Assembly (NCBI GenBank): GCA_036852015.1 | Contig: JAANDG010000475.1 | Span: 1-64,000 of the forward strand | DNA from: Pelodera strongyloides | Lineage: Eukaryota; Nematoda; Chromadorea; Rhabditida; Rhabditidae | Direction: 5' to 3' | DNA length: 64,000 nucleotides | Shown: piece after piece, positions 41,001-51,063 of the stretch | How positions within the stretch are numbered: the stretch's first letter is position 1 | Layout of the letters: the number at the start of each line of letters is the position of its first letter | Translations under genes and position numbers: made by a program | The notes under the pieces: generated by a model | Database searches by the model: none | What the model saw: only the letters and a program-made list of their open reading frames with translations | Told to the model about the DNA's origin: nothing

Positions 41001-41358
41001 TTCGAATTGTTCCTTGCTCCATTCAAGTTGATCCTTTGGTCGAACAGTTGCATGTCGATCACCGGCACCTCCTTGGTACATTTCTCTGAATCAAAAAGAC
41101 ATGAATATGTTAACTAACATAAACTCAAGTTTGAAAGAAATATTGATTACTCACCTGCTAACTGTACTACCATCAAGAGGGTCAGTGTTTCTCTCAAGCT
41201 GGTCCTTGGGTCGTGTCATTCCAAAGCGTTCTCCTTTACCACCGGCATAGGCATCCCTGTTTACGGAACTGTTTTCGAATTGTTCCTTGCTCCATTCAAG
41301 TTGATCCTTTGGTCGAACGGTTGCCTGTCGATCACCGACACCTCCTTGGTACATTTCT
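29001..41358 (-). CDS. Gene with 24 tandem 204-nt exons coding a 68-residue repeat
   Basis: Minus-strand gene. Each repeat exon runs from A-GAA-ATG to AGC-AG (phase 2 both sides) and is followed by an intron of about 69 nt starting GTGAGT. Each 68-residue unit is itself two 34-residue halves sharing Y.GG.G.R....RPKDQLE. Thirteen exons lie at 37884-41358 and eleven at 29965-32897. After the last one, exon 29255-29323 (ETFKAPPSLRDDCPAAR) and exon 29001-29061 (MPQDRFRGHIASTGLF) finish the protein in phase. Near 1,680 residues can be read, charged, soluble-looking and without cysteines. The exon at 38429-38633 has one extra base and would shift frame. The 5' end beyond 41358 was not found, because a MITE occupies 41383-41813. 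I do not recognise the family. Confidence 0.75.
29650..29890. repeat. Tandem repeat, 83-bp unit, about 2.9 copies
   Basis: Units begin at 29650, 29733 and 29816 (CGCATAGTTAACTCGC) and are almost identical. Each contains TTAAAGGGTCAGGCCTC, which looks like the end of the TTAA foldback elements. The repeat lies in the intron between the last array exon and exon 29255-29323. Confidence 0.9.
29965..32897 (-). repeat. Exon array, block 1 (11 units of about 273 bp)
   Basis: Exons: 29965-30168, 30238-30441, 30511-30714, 30783-30986, 31055-31258, 31328-31531, 31601-31804, 31874-32077, 32148-32351, 32421-32624 and 32694-32897. Exons and introns are both highly similar, with the variants shared in patches (for example an intron with GTGGGCACAAG in neighbouring units). 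The donor varies: GTGAGT in most units, GTTAGT at 31055 and GTTTGC at 31874. Confidence 0.95.
32965..33953 (+). repeat. 5' LTR, carrying a nested MITE
   Basis: It is 989 bp against 541 bp for the 3' LTR; the difference is the foldback element at 33199-33653. Shared marks include ACCCCAAAACCCTTATTTGT, CCAACGAGGTCTCGC and an AATAAA before the 3' border. Confidence 0.93.
33199..33653. mobile_element. TTAA foldback element nested in the 5' LTR
   Basis: The filled site reads CAGATCCC-TTAA-AGGGAGAGG ... CCTCTTCCT-TTAA-AACTGC. The empty site in the 3' LTR (about 37566-37580) reads CAGATCCA-TTAA-AACTGC. TTAA is therefore duplicated on insertion. The family is the same as 9641-10105. It inserted after the LTR pair was formed. 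Confidence 0.95.
33985..35525 (+). pseudogene. BEL/Pao integrase remnant, split by a MITE
   Basis: The N-terminal part reads IRQTFWFPKNRQKVKTII then NKCVKCKKMKGHG, the zinc-binding (HHCC) end of a BEL/Pao integrase. After the foldback element at 34334-34729 the frame continues with several stops, then TILEAEAIVNSRPLTY and LRPVDFIYPGKQLMTQ, and a C-terminal W..EYLQELQ stretch typical of the BEL/Pao integrase tail (DUF5641 type). The catalytic D,D,E core is broken, with stops and the insertion, and gag, protease and RT are missing before it. It is an inactive fragment. Confidence 0.8.
34334..34729. mobile_element. TTAA foldback element, AGGGACAGGCCCATCAAA family, copy 2
   Basis: The ends are TTAAAGGGACAGGCCCATC and its mirror. 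The interior is very close to 14730-15127 (shared TCCTTGTCGTCAATGCAAAT and a following 50 bp). It interrupts the integrase remnant. Confidence 0.93.
35687..37197 (+). CDS. Spliced, acidic ORF set inside the BEL/Pao element
   Basis: Part 1 has exons 35687-35747 (MEEPNVQPPRQRP) and 35866-36042, joined in phase. The second exon holds a Cys/His-rich stretch (CAIKNCTVKHHVRRH, later NGLCINCCC) resembling the zinc finger that follows gag in BEL/Pao polyproteins. Part 2 has exons 36297-36362 (MKKQERYEDKLAAQ), 36524-36625, 36773-36868 and 37045-37197, all phase 0. It is acidic and coiled-coil-like in the middle and ends in KPKKKKNKGGHRAKHH. Parts 1 and 2 did not join in phase, so they may be two genes. 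The acceptor of exon 36524 lies at the edge of a MITE end (CCCTTTAAG). Introns in sense inside a retroelement are unusual. Function unknown. Confidence 0.5.
37336..37876 (+). repeat. 3' LTR of the BEL/Pao element
   Basis: 541 bp, starting TGTTGCGATATCGTCACAAC and ending GAGTTCGAAGA. It holds the unoccupied TTAA that is filled by a MITE in the 5' LTR. The five-base target copy TACTC follows, and array sequence resumes at ACCTGCTAAC. Confidence 0.93.
37884..41358 (-). repeat. Exon array, block 2 (13 units of about 273 bp)
   Basis: Exons: 37884-38087, 38157-38360, 38429-38633 (one base longer), 38702-38905, 38974-39177, 39247-39450, 39520-39723, 39792-39995, 40064-40267, 40336-40539, 40609-40812, 40882-41085 and 41155-41358. 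Sub-families can be seen: units around 38429-40267 share GAACAGTTGCATGTCGATCC and a GTGGGCTCAAG intron, others share GAACGGTTGCATGTCGATCA. This patchiness fits unequal exchange or gene conversion. Confidence 0.95.
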
Positions 41359-41382
41359 CTGAATCAGTAATGCATGAATATC

Positions 41383-41813
41383 TTAAAGGGACAGGCCCAT
41401 CAAAATAAACATATATTTACGATTTCATGTTATTTTTTATTAGCAGCGTTTATTACAATATATACACACTAATTTTTATCCACATTCACCCCGGGGAACT
41501 TTTTTACGACGCGCCCAACTCATAAGGGTTCGTAGTTGCATCAATTTAGTCCTAATAACTCTTTTACTTCGCGTATGTTATAACACAGTTGCAAAATTAC
41601 GCATGAAAGACAGGGAGAGCAGACAATCAGAGCGATAGACAACGAGAGGAAGGGCCAGGCAACGGTATACATTTGCAGATGCGCTCGTCGGAAAAAGTTC
41701 CCCGGGGTGAATGTCGATAAAATTTGGTTTACATATATTGTAATAAACACTTTTAATAAAAATTAAGACGAAATCGTAAATATAGGTTTACTTTGATGGG
41801 CCTGTCCCTTTAA
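41383..41813. mobile_element. TTAA foldback element, AGGGACAGGCCCATCAAA family, copy 3 (diverged)
   Basis: It is inserted in the intron beside the array exon 41155-41358. The filled site reads GAATATC-TTAA-AGGGACAGG ... CCTGTCCCT-TTAA-CTAACGTGG. Sibling array introns carry the empty GAATATCTTAACTAACGTGG. The interior differs from copies 1 and 2. Confidence 0.93.
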
Positions 41814-41985
41814 CTAACGTGGAAGCTTGGAAAACGTATTGTTTACATGCTTGGCTTCTTGTAAACTTTTTCAATTGTGGGAGTTTAGAAACACCACCCG
41901 TTGAAGCAATTCCTCTAATGAGTACCTCTGTTCAGATTGTATGGTTCCTATCCTACGGTCGAGCCAGTCCCATTCACTTCTTATT

Positions 41986-42549
41986 AGCCCGTATTCTCGG
42001 GCTGCACGGAACTTCAAAAATGGGAACATGTTCCGGGAAAATATCCGTGCGGAAATCTTCCGCTGCGGAACTGGTTCCGCTCTGGATGGGCGCCAGAATA
42101 CGAATCGAACGGAACATGTTCCATGTAGTTTAAAACTTTCATGTTTTGAGTTTATACTATAATATTTATTGTTTTTATATATAATTTAACACATTTGTTC
42201 TTTGTTTAAAGAGTTATAGCAAATTTCTAGCATGTATGTGTTTAATTTTTCACTAACGAACTGTAAATTTAACGAAAATTATTCTTTAAAAATAAAAAAG
42301 GTGAAAGAAAAACAAATTACAAAAAATTACAAAAGAAATAAAGTAAAAATAAAGCAACGGAAAATTTCCGTCATGATTTCCCACCCAAAAACCTCGGGGA
42401 AATTTTTGTATGGAAAAAATTTCCGTTTTGCCGAACGGAAATTTGCAGACTACAAACTACACGCTCCGTTTTTTCGAGAATACCACTCTTTTCGCGGAAC
42501 GGAACGTGTTCCGCGACGGAAAATTTCCGTGCGCCCGAGAATACGGGCT
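41986..42549. mobile_element. MITE with AGCCCGTATTCTCGGGC ends and ATT target copy
   Basis: The ends AGCCCGTATTCTCGGGC (41986) and GCCCGAGAATACGGGCT (42549) are perfect inverses. ATT stands directly outside both (41983-41985 and 42550-42552). Inside, inverted words GGAACATGTTCC, CGGAAATTTCC and GGAAATTTTTG recur. The three-base target copy separates it from the TTAA elements; a PIF/Harbinger-type origin is possible. Confidence 0.85.
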
Positions 42550-42570
42550 ATTATCTGCGGTCGCACTCTG

Positions 42571-42797
42571 TCAACGCTTTTCGTCGAATAAGCCGCCCTT
42601 AATCAACTTGTTTAACAAAAGTGGAGAAATTTCATCTCTTAGTTCTCTATATTCGGCCCGTTTAGTAATTAATTTTTCTTTGTCGCATATGTACGTGACT
42701 TTTTGTGCGTCATTTCCGACGTAAAAATCCGTCCATCATTCTTTCAAATTGTGTATGCGCCTTCAGTTTGTTTGAGCGCAAACTGTGGATGTGAGTT
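42571..42797 (-). pseudogene. Protein-coding fragment with a frameshift
   Basis: On the minus strand an acceptor-like CATCCACAG is followed by SLRSNKLKAHTQFERMMDGF, then, in a frame shifted by one base, VGNDAQKVTYICDKEKLITK and a continuation ending NKLIKGGLFDEKR and stop. The two parts read like one helical, charged protein. I do not recognise it. Either it is a broken gene end, or the first frame stops naturally at RRK. A further small exon (EILFDEKDENRFQTSNR, about 42941-42996) may lie upstream. Confidence 0.35.
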
Positions 42798-43599
42798 AAA
42801 TATTCATTATTTAATAAAAAATATGTTTATGCAAGACTTGTAATAAATCTTCATCATAAACACACACCTAAAAAAAATTACTAACCCTTCCGCTGACCTT
42901 ACAAACAGTTTAGTTCATCATTAGTTTTCTTCCAACCTGTTGCTTGTTTGAAAACGATTCTCATCTTTCTCATCGAACAGAATATCTCCTGTTGAATGGT
43001 GGTACGGCTTTCGACGTTCTAATGGCGGGAAGCCGTGAAAAGAACTCTGGAAAATTCTAAAGGGATTATTCAAGCCTACAAGACTTTTGGTCTGCCGAAT
43101 TTTTATTTTATCATTTTATTCTTTGACCTTTATTCCGTCTGATTATTTTGTCTCAAATAAATTGCATGAGAGCGTTTTGAAAAGTTTTCGTAGCTAATCA
43201 CGTTCGAATTCTTTCCCGTTTCGATGCTTTTGTAGAAATGTTGACGTTAAAACTCATATGTTTAAAGTTCCCAGTTTTTTTTTTTGTTGAAACAAAAAAG
43301 TTTACAAAGAAAGTAGAAAGTTTAGACTGTTTAGAAAGAGAAAAGAAAGAAGAAAGAAAGTTGAGAAACGAGTTACTTGTGTTGTGGAGAGTTGATCCAT
43401 TTTATAATCGTTATCAACTTTCCAAAAATCAGAGCCTCGTCGTTGACGGTTTGACATCGGAGAAGTTAATTTTATCATTGGAAGTGTTTCCATGATCGAA
43501 TATTTTAAATAATATGTTTCGAACCTTCCCAACAAATGGTTATCCAATATCTAATCTACTAAAATAAACTATTTATTTTTCTAAAAGAAAAACATCATT

Positions 43600-44067
43600 T
43601 TATTGCATAACAAAATAAACGATCACTTCCAAAAATAAAATTGTATACATATGCCCTGTAGTTGAGAATCGCAACACCAAAAAAAAGTTAAAACTAAAAA
43701 AAAACGATAATTTTACTAAATCACTAAATGAAGGTGCATGGTACGAAATGTATATATTATATGCAACATCAAAGCATTTCCTTATATCAAACAAGCAAAA
43801 CACTGGATCTGGGGAACTTTTCATTATATATTTTTGTTTCTTATTTTCCCTGTTGTCATTGACAACGCACGGTTCACATGGTCCCGATATACTTTTGTTA
43901 TTAACTTTTGAAGATGTATATATGAACGCATGGAAATGTAGTGTATGCACTTGAGTTTTCTTCATAGATATATTTGTGAAATCGTTGGTATTGCCATGAA
44001 TGAAGGGTGGGAAAGCAGTTGCACTTTTGTCATACAAGTATTCGTGGTATGAAATTGCTGTGTACAT
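43600..44067 (-). CDS. Unrecognised 155-codon frame
   Basis: Among the longest single frames outside repeats. Its first 100 codons are of mixed composition (YHEYLYDKSATAFPPFIHGN near the start, later GPCEPCVVNDNRENKKQK). The last third is Phe-rich and looks like translated AT-rich intron. It could be a first exon that ends near TATAAT before the Phe-rich part. No domain is recognised and no partner exon is found. Confidence 0.22.
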   Translation of the reverse strand: MYTAISYHEYLYDKSATAFPPFIHGNTNDFTNISMKKTQVHTLHFHAFIYTSSKVNNKSISGPCEPCVVNDNRENKKQKYIMKSSPDPVFCLFDIRKCFDVAYNIYISYHAPSFSDLVKLSFFFSFNFFLVLRFSTTGHMYTILFLEVIVYFVMQ

Positions 44068-44099
44068 TTCGTTGATCTACTTCCCACTTCAGAAAAGAA

Positions 44100-47000
44100 G
44101 AATAAATTTAATCAGTTATAAATTTTAATTCTTTTATAAATCTGATGCATTCAAAACATTCCACACAGAGTTTTAAACAAACGTTTAATTTAATTTTGAA
44201 TGTAATGCCATACATACACATCAACGAGAAAAAAATCACTGTTCGTTGATATGTTGCACATCGTTGCTTAAAATTATTAGTATTTGTTTACGTTTATTTT
44301 ATTTGTCCCTGGCCCTGGCCCTCTGGTTGTGCCCCACATTTGCTAATGTCCCTTGTTAATCGGTATTGCCAGCTGCATTCTAACAAAGACCGCAACACCC
44401 GATTCCCTTATGGTAATGATGCTTTGAGCAGTCGAATATTAGCGCACTCGATTGACTATTAAACAGGTTCAATTGCAATACCCGCAAATTGTTGCCCTTT
44501 TATAACGTGTACGGTAGTTTGCAACTGCCATAATATTTTGATGAGCATGCAACACGTTCATGGTACATTAATTACAGCTAAATTATAAATAATTTCATAA
44601 CGACAAAATTTATGAGCAGAATTAAAAATTATAATGTTTAGTACCGATCCCTGGGATTTCAATTGTCGTTTATCTGTCCCTTGACTTACGGGATCTTGTC
44701 TTGTCTCTGACCAACAGCTGCCTCTAAGGATGACTTCAAAATTTGCATCGTCATTTGTCTGTTGTTTGGAAGAAAAATGGGTTTTTGCATAGTATTGGTA
44801 GGTGGGTTATTTCATCACTACACGGCCACCCCGATCGAAATTCGCAACCGAAAATTAGACATCGTGTATACGAGCACACAATAGACAGTTGATCTTGCGC
44901 GCGGCGTGGACGCTAATGTACAGCCGCGCTCGTCTTTTGTGCAACCGACAACGCGCAGGGAAATTAATGGGTGTCTCGGCACGAGGTTGCCGTTACTACA
45001 TAGAAGGTATTTTATCCAGCGAACAAAGATGGTATGGAAGGAAGTAACAGAGAATCATCATTCGTCCACAACGAGAATTGTACTACTGTACTCTGAGGGT
45101 AAATAAAAGTATCATCGAAACGGTTGTCTATTTGATGAGCGCTAATTAAGATTTGATCCAAATCTTTGAGCTACTCGCACTTTATGGAAACATGCGTGAA
45201 AAAGACATGTAACTACTAATTAGAACCACTGAAAACTGCAACAAACTACCGTATGTAAAGCAACCTATCGTTGCAATTAAAGCAAAATACGTTTCATTTT
45301 CCAATGTAAACTATAAATTTCCTTACAGTCGTTTGACTGAATTTGCCCTTGTTCAAGTGCTACTTCCCTTTTTATGTTAAAACCAAGCTAACTTCCCTTG
45401 TTCACCAAACGAATAAACTCAGTTTCCCCCACCAATGCACGTTAATCTTGTGCCAAATCGTTTCGTGGCTGGTTGCACCATTTTTTCACCCCACTGAGAG
45501 CCTACCCTTAGCACTCCGGGTTAAATTACAACATCATTTAGCGCCCAAGTCATTGAATTAACGTGATAAACGAGATGAAAATCGAGGTTAGCGACACCTT
45601 AGAAATACAACAAATGTGTAATTTCATAGCCACACAGTGGGACATCCCTTTCAGATGCCGGTTTTGTTAAATGCCGATGTTGTCATGATGTCATGCAAAT
45701 TTTGGTTTGAATAAGTGTTTCGCAAATATTCCTGCTAACAGCTTGATAGCTGGGTTTACTAGTTTACAGGTGAAAAATTCTGAAAACAAGTTGTTTTGTG
45801 GTCATTCTGCGATTCCTCAATAAGATTTCAAAAAAAAAAAAAAAAAAAAAAAAACTTTCAAACTATGCGCTTGACGGCTGAAATATATACAGAACTTTGC
45901 GTTTCACGTGCAGTTGTCAAATCTTGTTCACAAAACAAAAATTTGATGACCAGTCACCGACCATTTGGGGACCACTTTTTTTTTGTCCTCATTTCACAAT
46001 CCATAATTTTAGTCCACACGATACACAATTCCGAAGTCACAGAATTTGGGTATGTATTTACTGTATCCATAATCTCTACTCTGTGCTCTATAGGCCGAAA
46101 GGAGATCCCTTGCTTGTTCTATTCATTTGGTTGATCTTTTGGTCCTTTTTAGCCGAAGAATTCTTCGATCGAGAAAACGATTTGCAGGATCGCATCCCGC
46201 CGTACCTGACTGAGCCTTGACACAAAAGTTGACAGCTAAGTTGCAAGACACTTCACCCTTCATCCTTTAATGACTTTCAATAGATATTTTGCTGTTTGGA
46301 GGCTCAATACAGCTTGAATACACTTTGTAATAAACTTATTCCAACACAAATGCATTTTGTTCCAGTCTATTAAATTGAAAGAAATGTTCACTAGACTAGC
46401 ATTGTTGTCTGTTTTCTTTATTGTTACTTTGGTGTGTACGAGTCGTTGTGTTTGTTTGATTGAATGAAATAAAGATTGGTATGAAGAGTGTAATCCCTAA
46501 AACGAAAGATCCACAAGTATTGTTGCGATATTCAAAGTTTGTTTACCGTACGAATGCGCTCGTTCCGGCTTGACAATACCGTAGTCAATGGAGCGTCTCA
46601 AGACGTCGCGGTTCGGATGTGCCGGTTCACTTGCCCTGAAAAGCCCTGACTAGGACACCCGGTCACCGGGAATTTGCATAATATCTCCCTTTACTTTAAG
46701 TATTCAAATGTGTGTTGGATGCAACCTTATAACTTTTACATGAACCAATCAACACTACAAATGTGTAATCATAAAGGAACATATTCGAATCCATGCTCCT
46801 AGTGAAAAATATTTCAAATTTTGCGAGACTCTTTCGTCGTCGGAGTTAACGTTGAAATATATTATGTTCAGTATATATTAATTCAGTGAAACGTATTTCC
46901 CTTGTTTCCCTTAGGTTACCGGCGACTTACCTTCAAACTCTTACCACTCTATTACAGGGCAATAAAAAAGGAGGTTCGGAGGTGGGGCGGTATTTCTTTT

Positions 47001-47862
47001 CAAAAGTGCACCGGAGTCACTTAAAAGTACGTGTTTCCCACTGTTAAATTGACTCAAAAAATGGTGCAAACTCTTTCCTCTCAGGACTTGTCGGCACCCT
47101 TTAAATGGTGCCTCACTGGTACGCACGTTTTACGATTTATTTACAATTTTCCACGTCCATAAAATAACAAGAATAGATAAAATACACAAAAAAATTTAAG
47201 AAAAGGGTACTTGCACGAGAACTGGTGTGTAGCAACAGCTATTTAGTAAATTATTTGTATGAAAGTTTATTTAAGTAATGCACAAAGTTAAAAAAAACGT
47301 GACCGAGTCATGACTGGAGAGAGCAAAAAAACCATAATGTAAGCTCTTTATTTTCAAAGTATCTTTATAATTATAATACTGCTACTTCAATCTGATTGTT
47401 GGGCATACATTATACAGAAAAGTGCACTGGGCTGGAAAATCATTTGTTGAATGGAGTATTGGAGTCTACATGTGGAGACAACCGAAACGCCGTCTGACGT
47501 CTGACCTGAACAATATGCAAATTAGGGTGACCTTTTAATTAAAGGATGGGTACTAGGTACACTACCATAATTTAAACCTGTGAATAAATCGTTTTGGTCA
47601 AAAAGTTCTATCAACGTTTTTAATAGTTTTCATGTGCATGTCAATACAAACGAACCCCTGCTCAATAGTTATTTTGCTCCGTGGTTTGGTCAGCAAAATT
47701 TGAATATTTACTTGTATATCCGGACGGATCAGAATCCCGATCCTTTCCGGTGAGTTTATTTGCAGAGCATTGAGAGAGCCCGGGGATTTTTGGTGATTTT
47801 TGGGGTCATCGAAAAGAGAGAGAAAGAGACAGAGACAGATAGACAGAGAGACAGATAGAGAC

Positions 47863-47901
<39 letters not shown>

Positions 47902-48962
47902 AATTCAGAGGGAAATTTTACTTTCCACTACTACATATTGTGCTATTGTACACAGTGAAATCGAGGACAATCTCCCTTCTTCCGGACATTTTTGAGTATT
48001 TGAATAAGAGAATACACAAAGATATATGTAAATAAACCCCGAACACTGGTTCTGTGTGGATGTATCCATCGGATATGGGTGGTGTTCTTACTTTCAAAAT
48101 GAAGAACTAACAGCTTTCATGCATTTTTCACGCAATTTTTCTTAGGTTGTCTCTATTCTGGTGGCTCATCAGAGATGTAATTACTTTACTTGGTTCAATG
48201 CGCGGAGTACGACATTATTCACTGCAATAATAAATATGAAAACCAAAGTTCACCATAGGAATTTTACACAGTCATTGTATCACATTCTACACAAGGATCT
48301 TTTCTCAGCCTAAATGACCTTTTCGCTGTCAGAGCGTTTTGAAACGCAAGCCAAAATTTCTGCCCAAAATTGGCTGGGAAGGTTGCATTTGAAAAGAATG
48401 CGCATTCAAAATTGTGTGAAAATTTAAGATCATTCAATGGAATATTTTGTTTCTCATAAGGTTAATTACCCTCTAATTGGTATCACTTTTCAAACATTTT
48501 TTTGTTTCGGCTTTTTCTGCGCTCCTTGTTGATTATAAAGATGAATTAATTCCATACAACAATATTCAATAATTGGTAACTGGTAAACTTGTAGGATCTC
48601 TTAGTATTGGATAGCTCGCTCATGCAAATAACTTTATTATAATTCCTGCGTACTAACCCCTAGTCCAAGTAAATATAATATTTTCCTCTGAAAAGGCAAT
48701 AGAAAGGCAACATTACCGTGGAAAGTGACCCCATTTTACTAAAGTAGCCCCGGACCCTTTCAAGACCGCTAATCATATTTACTTGCGAAGAGAGCAGGCA
48801 AAAAGAGGAGAAAGAGAGAAAGAAAGCAGCCACAACATACAGTGTCCTTGGATCGCGTATCTCGCTCCGAATACAGTAATCCCCTAATTACCTGGTAATT
48901 CGCGGCGGGAAACGAATATTCTATGCTAATTATCGACTGGCACTAATGTTTGTTCAATATTC
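44100..48962. other. Stretch without a supportable gene
   Basis: AT-rich sequence with a poly-A run (about 45829-45853), a GC-rich patch with GTCTCGGCACGAGG (about 44890-45010) and a phrase at 45948-45980 (CCAGTCACCGACCATTTGGG) that echoes the GACCGGTCACCGAC words near 5050. None of the frames of 60-112 codons here has splice or composition support. Confidence 0.5.
47813..47902. repeat. GA-rich microsatellite
   Basis: Runs of GAGAGA, GACAGA and GATAGA end in a pure GA stretch of about 30 bases. It is noncoding. Confidence 0.9.
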
Positions 48963-49089
48963 GGCTAATTGTACAATATTACGCACCACCACAAAAACCG
49001 CATGTACGCAAAAAACCGCATTGGGTGTTCGAACACTCAAAAACCGCACGCGCCAACTTTGTTACGCACGAAACCGCATAAAACCGCAT

Positions 49090-50680
49090 TTGTTACACAT
49101 GAAACCGCATGAACATATTTTTAGTAAAAAAACGTTCCAGCCAAACCAGTTAATCTTTAAACCATCTTATTATCTTATTAACTAACTACTATCATTAACT
49201 AAATTTTAATATCAAAGTTTGTCTCTCCGACATGCTAACCTACGCTTGCGCGACAAAGCGAACACTGAGGAAACTTGGCCGGGGGGCGGCGCGCCCCAGG
49301 CCCCACTTCGCGGGGCCGCGCACCCCCCGCGCGCCCATCGCCCGTGTCTCGCCCATTGGGCTGGGATGGGCTCCACCACCGAAAATCGCGGGGCGGCAGG
49401 TGGGCCAGGAGCGCGCCACGGGTGCGCGAAAAATTTATTGTGGAAACTGCAAGATACTCAGTGAAGGGGCATTTAACACTACGCAGCGAAACGATATTAT
49501 TTCCCAACTTGTGCATTTCAACCTCCAGCAAACTGTTGTTTTTCTTATTCATAGAGTTTGAATTGTAGTACTTTTATTTAAATTGTTGGCTTTATGTTAT
49601 TAGTTTGTTGTTACTGGCCCGCTGATCTTGTTTAGAATTCTTTTTACAGAAGATTATTAGGAATATATGCTTATTATTAGTTTAGCTTGTATACAGTTTT
49701 ATATATTCGATTTTTTGGAATTTAGCGAACTCTAAATGCCGTACTTATACCGTAATCGTCGAACAGAAGTGCATCATACACGCACTTTCGCAAAACTAAG
49801 CTCAAAATTAGTCGCATTTCATTTACTTTTAGAATATTATTTCCCAACTTGTGTGGTGATTGTTTTCTGTACCTGTTTCTTCTATTGTTACACATGAAAC
49901 CGCATGAACATATTTTTAGTAAAAAAACGTTCCAGCCAAACCAGTTAATCTTTAAACCATCTTATTATCTTATTAACTAACTACTATCATTAACTAAATT
50001 TTAATATCAAAGTTTGTCTCTCCGACATGCTAACCTACGCTTGCGCGACAAAGCGAACACTGAGGAAACTTGGCCGGGGGGCGGCGCGCCCCAGGCCCCA
50101 CTTCGCGGGGCCGCGCACCCCCCGCGCGCCCATCGCCCGTGTCTCGCCCATTGGGCTGGGATGGGCTCCACCACCGAAAATCGCGGGGCGGCAGGTGGGC
50201 CAGGAGCGCGCCACGGGTGCGCGAAAAAATTTATTGTGGAAACTGCAAGATACTCAGTGAAGGGGCATTTAACACTACGCAGCGAAACGATATTATTTCC
50301 CAACTTGTGCATTTCAACCTCCAGCAAACTGTTGTTTTTCTTATTCATAGAGTTTGAATTGTAGTACTTTTATTTAAATTGTTGGCTTTATGTTATTAGT
50401 TTGTTGTTACTGGCCCGCTGATCTTGTTTAGAATTCTTTTTACAGAAGATTATTAGGAATATATGCTTATTATTAGTTTAGCTTGTATACAGTTTTATAT
50501 ATTCGATTTTTTGGAATTTAGCGAACTCTAAATGCCGTACTTATACCGTAATCGTCGAACAGAAGTGCATCATACACGCACTTTCGCAAAACTAAGCTCA
50601 AAATTAGTCGCATTTCATTTACTTTTAGAATATTATTTCCCAACTTGTGTGGTGATTGTTTTCTGTACCTGTTTCTTCTA
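49090..50680. repeat. 795-bp tandem duplication
   Basis: 49090-49884 and 49885-50680 are almost identical; one visible change is an extra A in the run after GGGTGCGCG. Each unit starts TTGTTACACATGAAACCGCA and ends CTGTTTCTTCTA, and contains a GC-rich core (about 49280-49430 and 50075-50225) within AT-rich flanks. Near-identity implies a recent duplication or an assembly doubling. The frames in the GC-rich core are not convincing genes. Confidence 0.95.
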
Positions 50681-51063
50681 GTAAACCATCTCTTCTCCAT
50701 TCTCGTATCGGTAAACCACGTGTCGACCTTTCCTTCACGTCAGTGAAAATAATGTTGACTTTCTTAACTGTAAATCTAAGATTTATAATGAGAGTCGGTT
50801 GCATTTACTTTCACAATATATTTATTTACAGGATACATGTCGAGCCGAAAACCATCGTATTATAGATGAGGATGAGGACAGATAGGTAGGTTATTTACAG
50901 TAAAAGCTGATGAGATATTGCTGTTTTGTTGCCACGCGTATTTTCAAAATGATTTTACGTTTTTTAAAGTAATACTCAAGATTCACTTGGTAATGAGTTG
51001 ATCGAATCACTGTATTTCATGGATGCACAATATCTTTATAATTATACATTTATTTTTGTTTAG

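Noticed and set aside
44690..44770. C/D-box snoRNA
   Set aside because: The minus strand has an ATGACGA-like word but no proper D box or terminal stem.
49219..50364. GC-rich frames coding Arg/Pro/Gly-rich proteins, twice
   Set aside because: Several frames are open on both strands only because stop codons are rare in GC-rich sequence; there is no splice or motif support.
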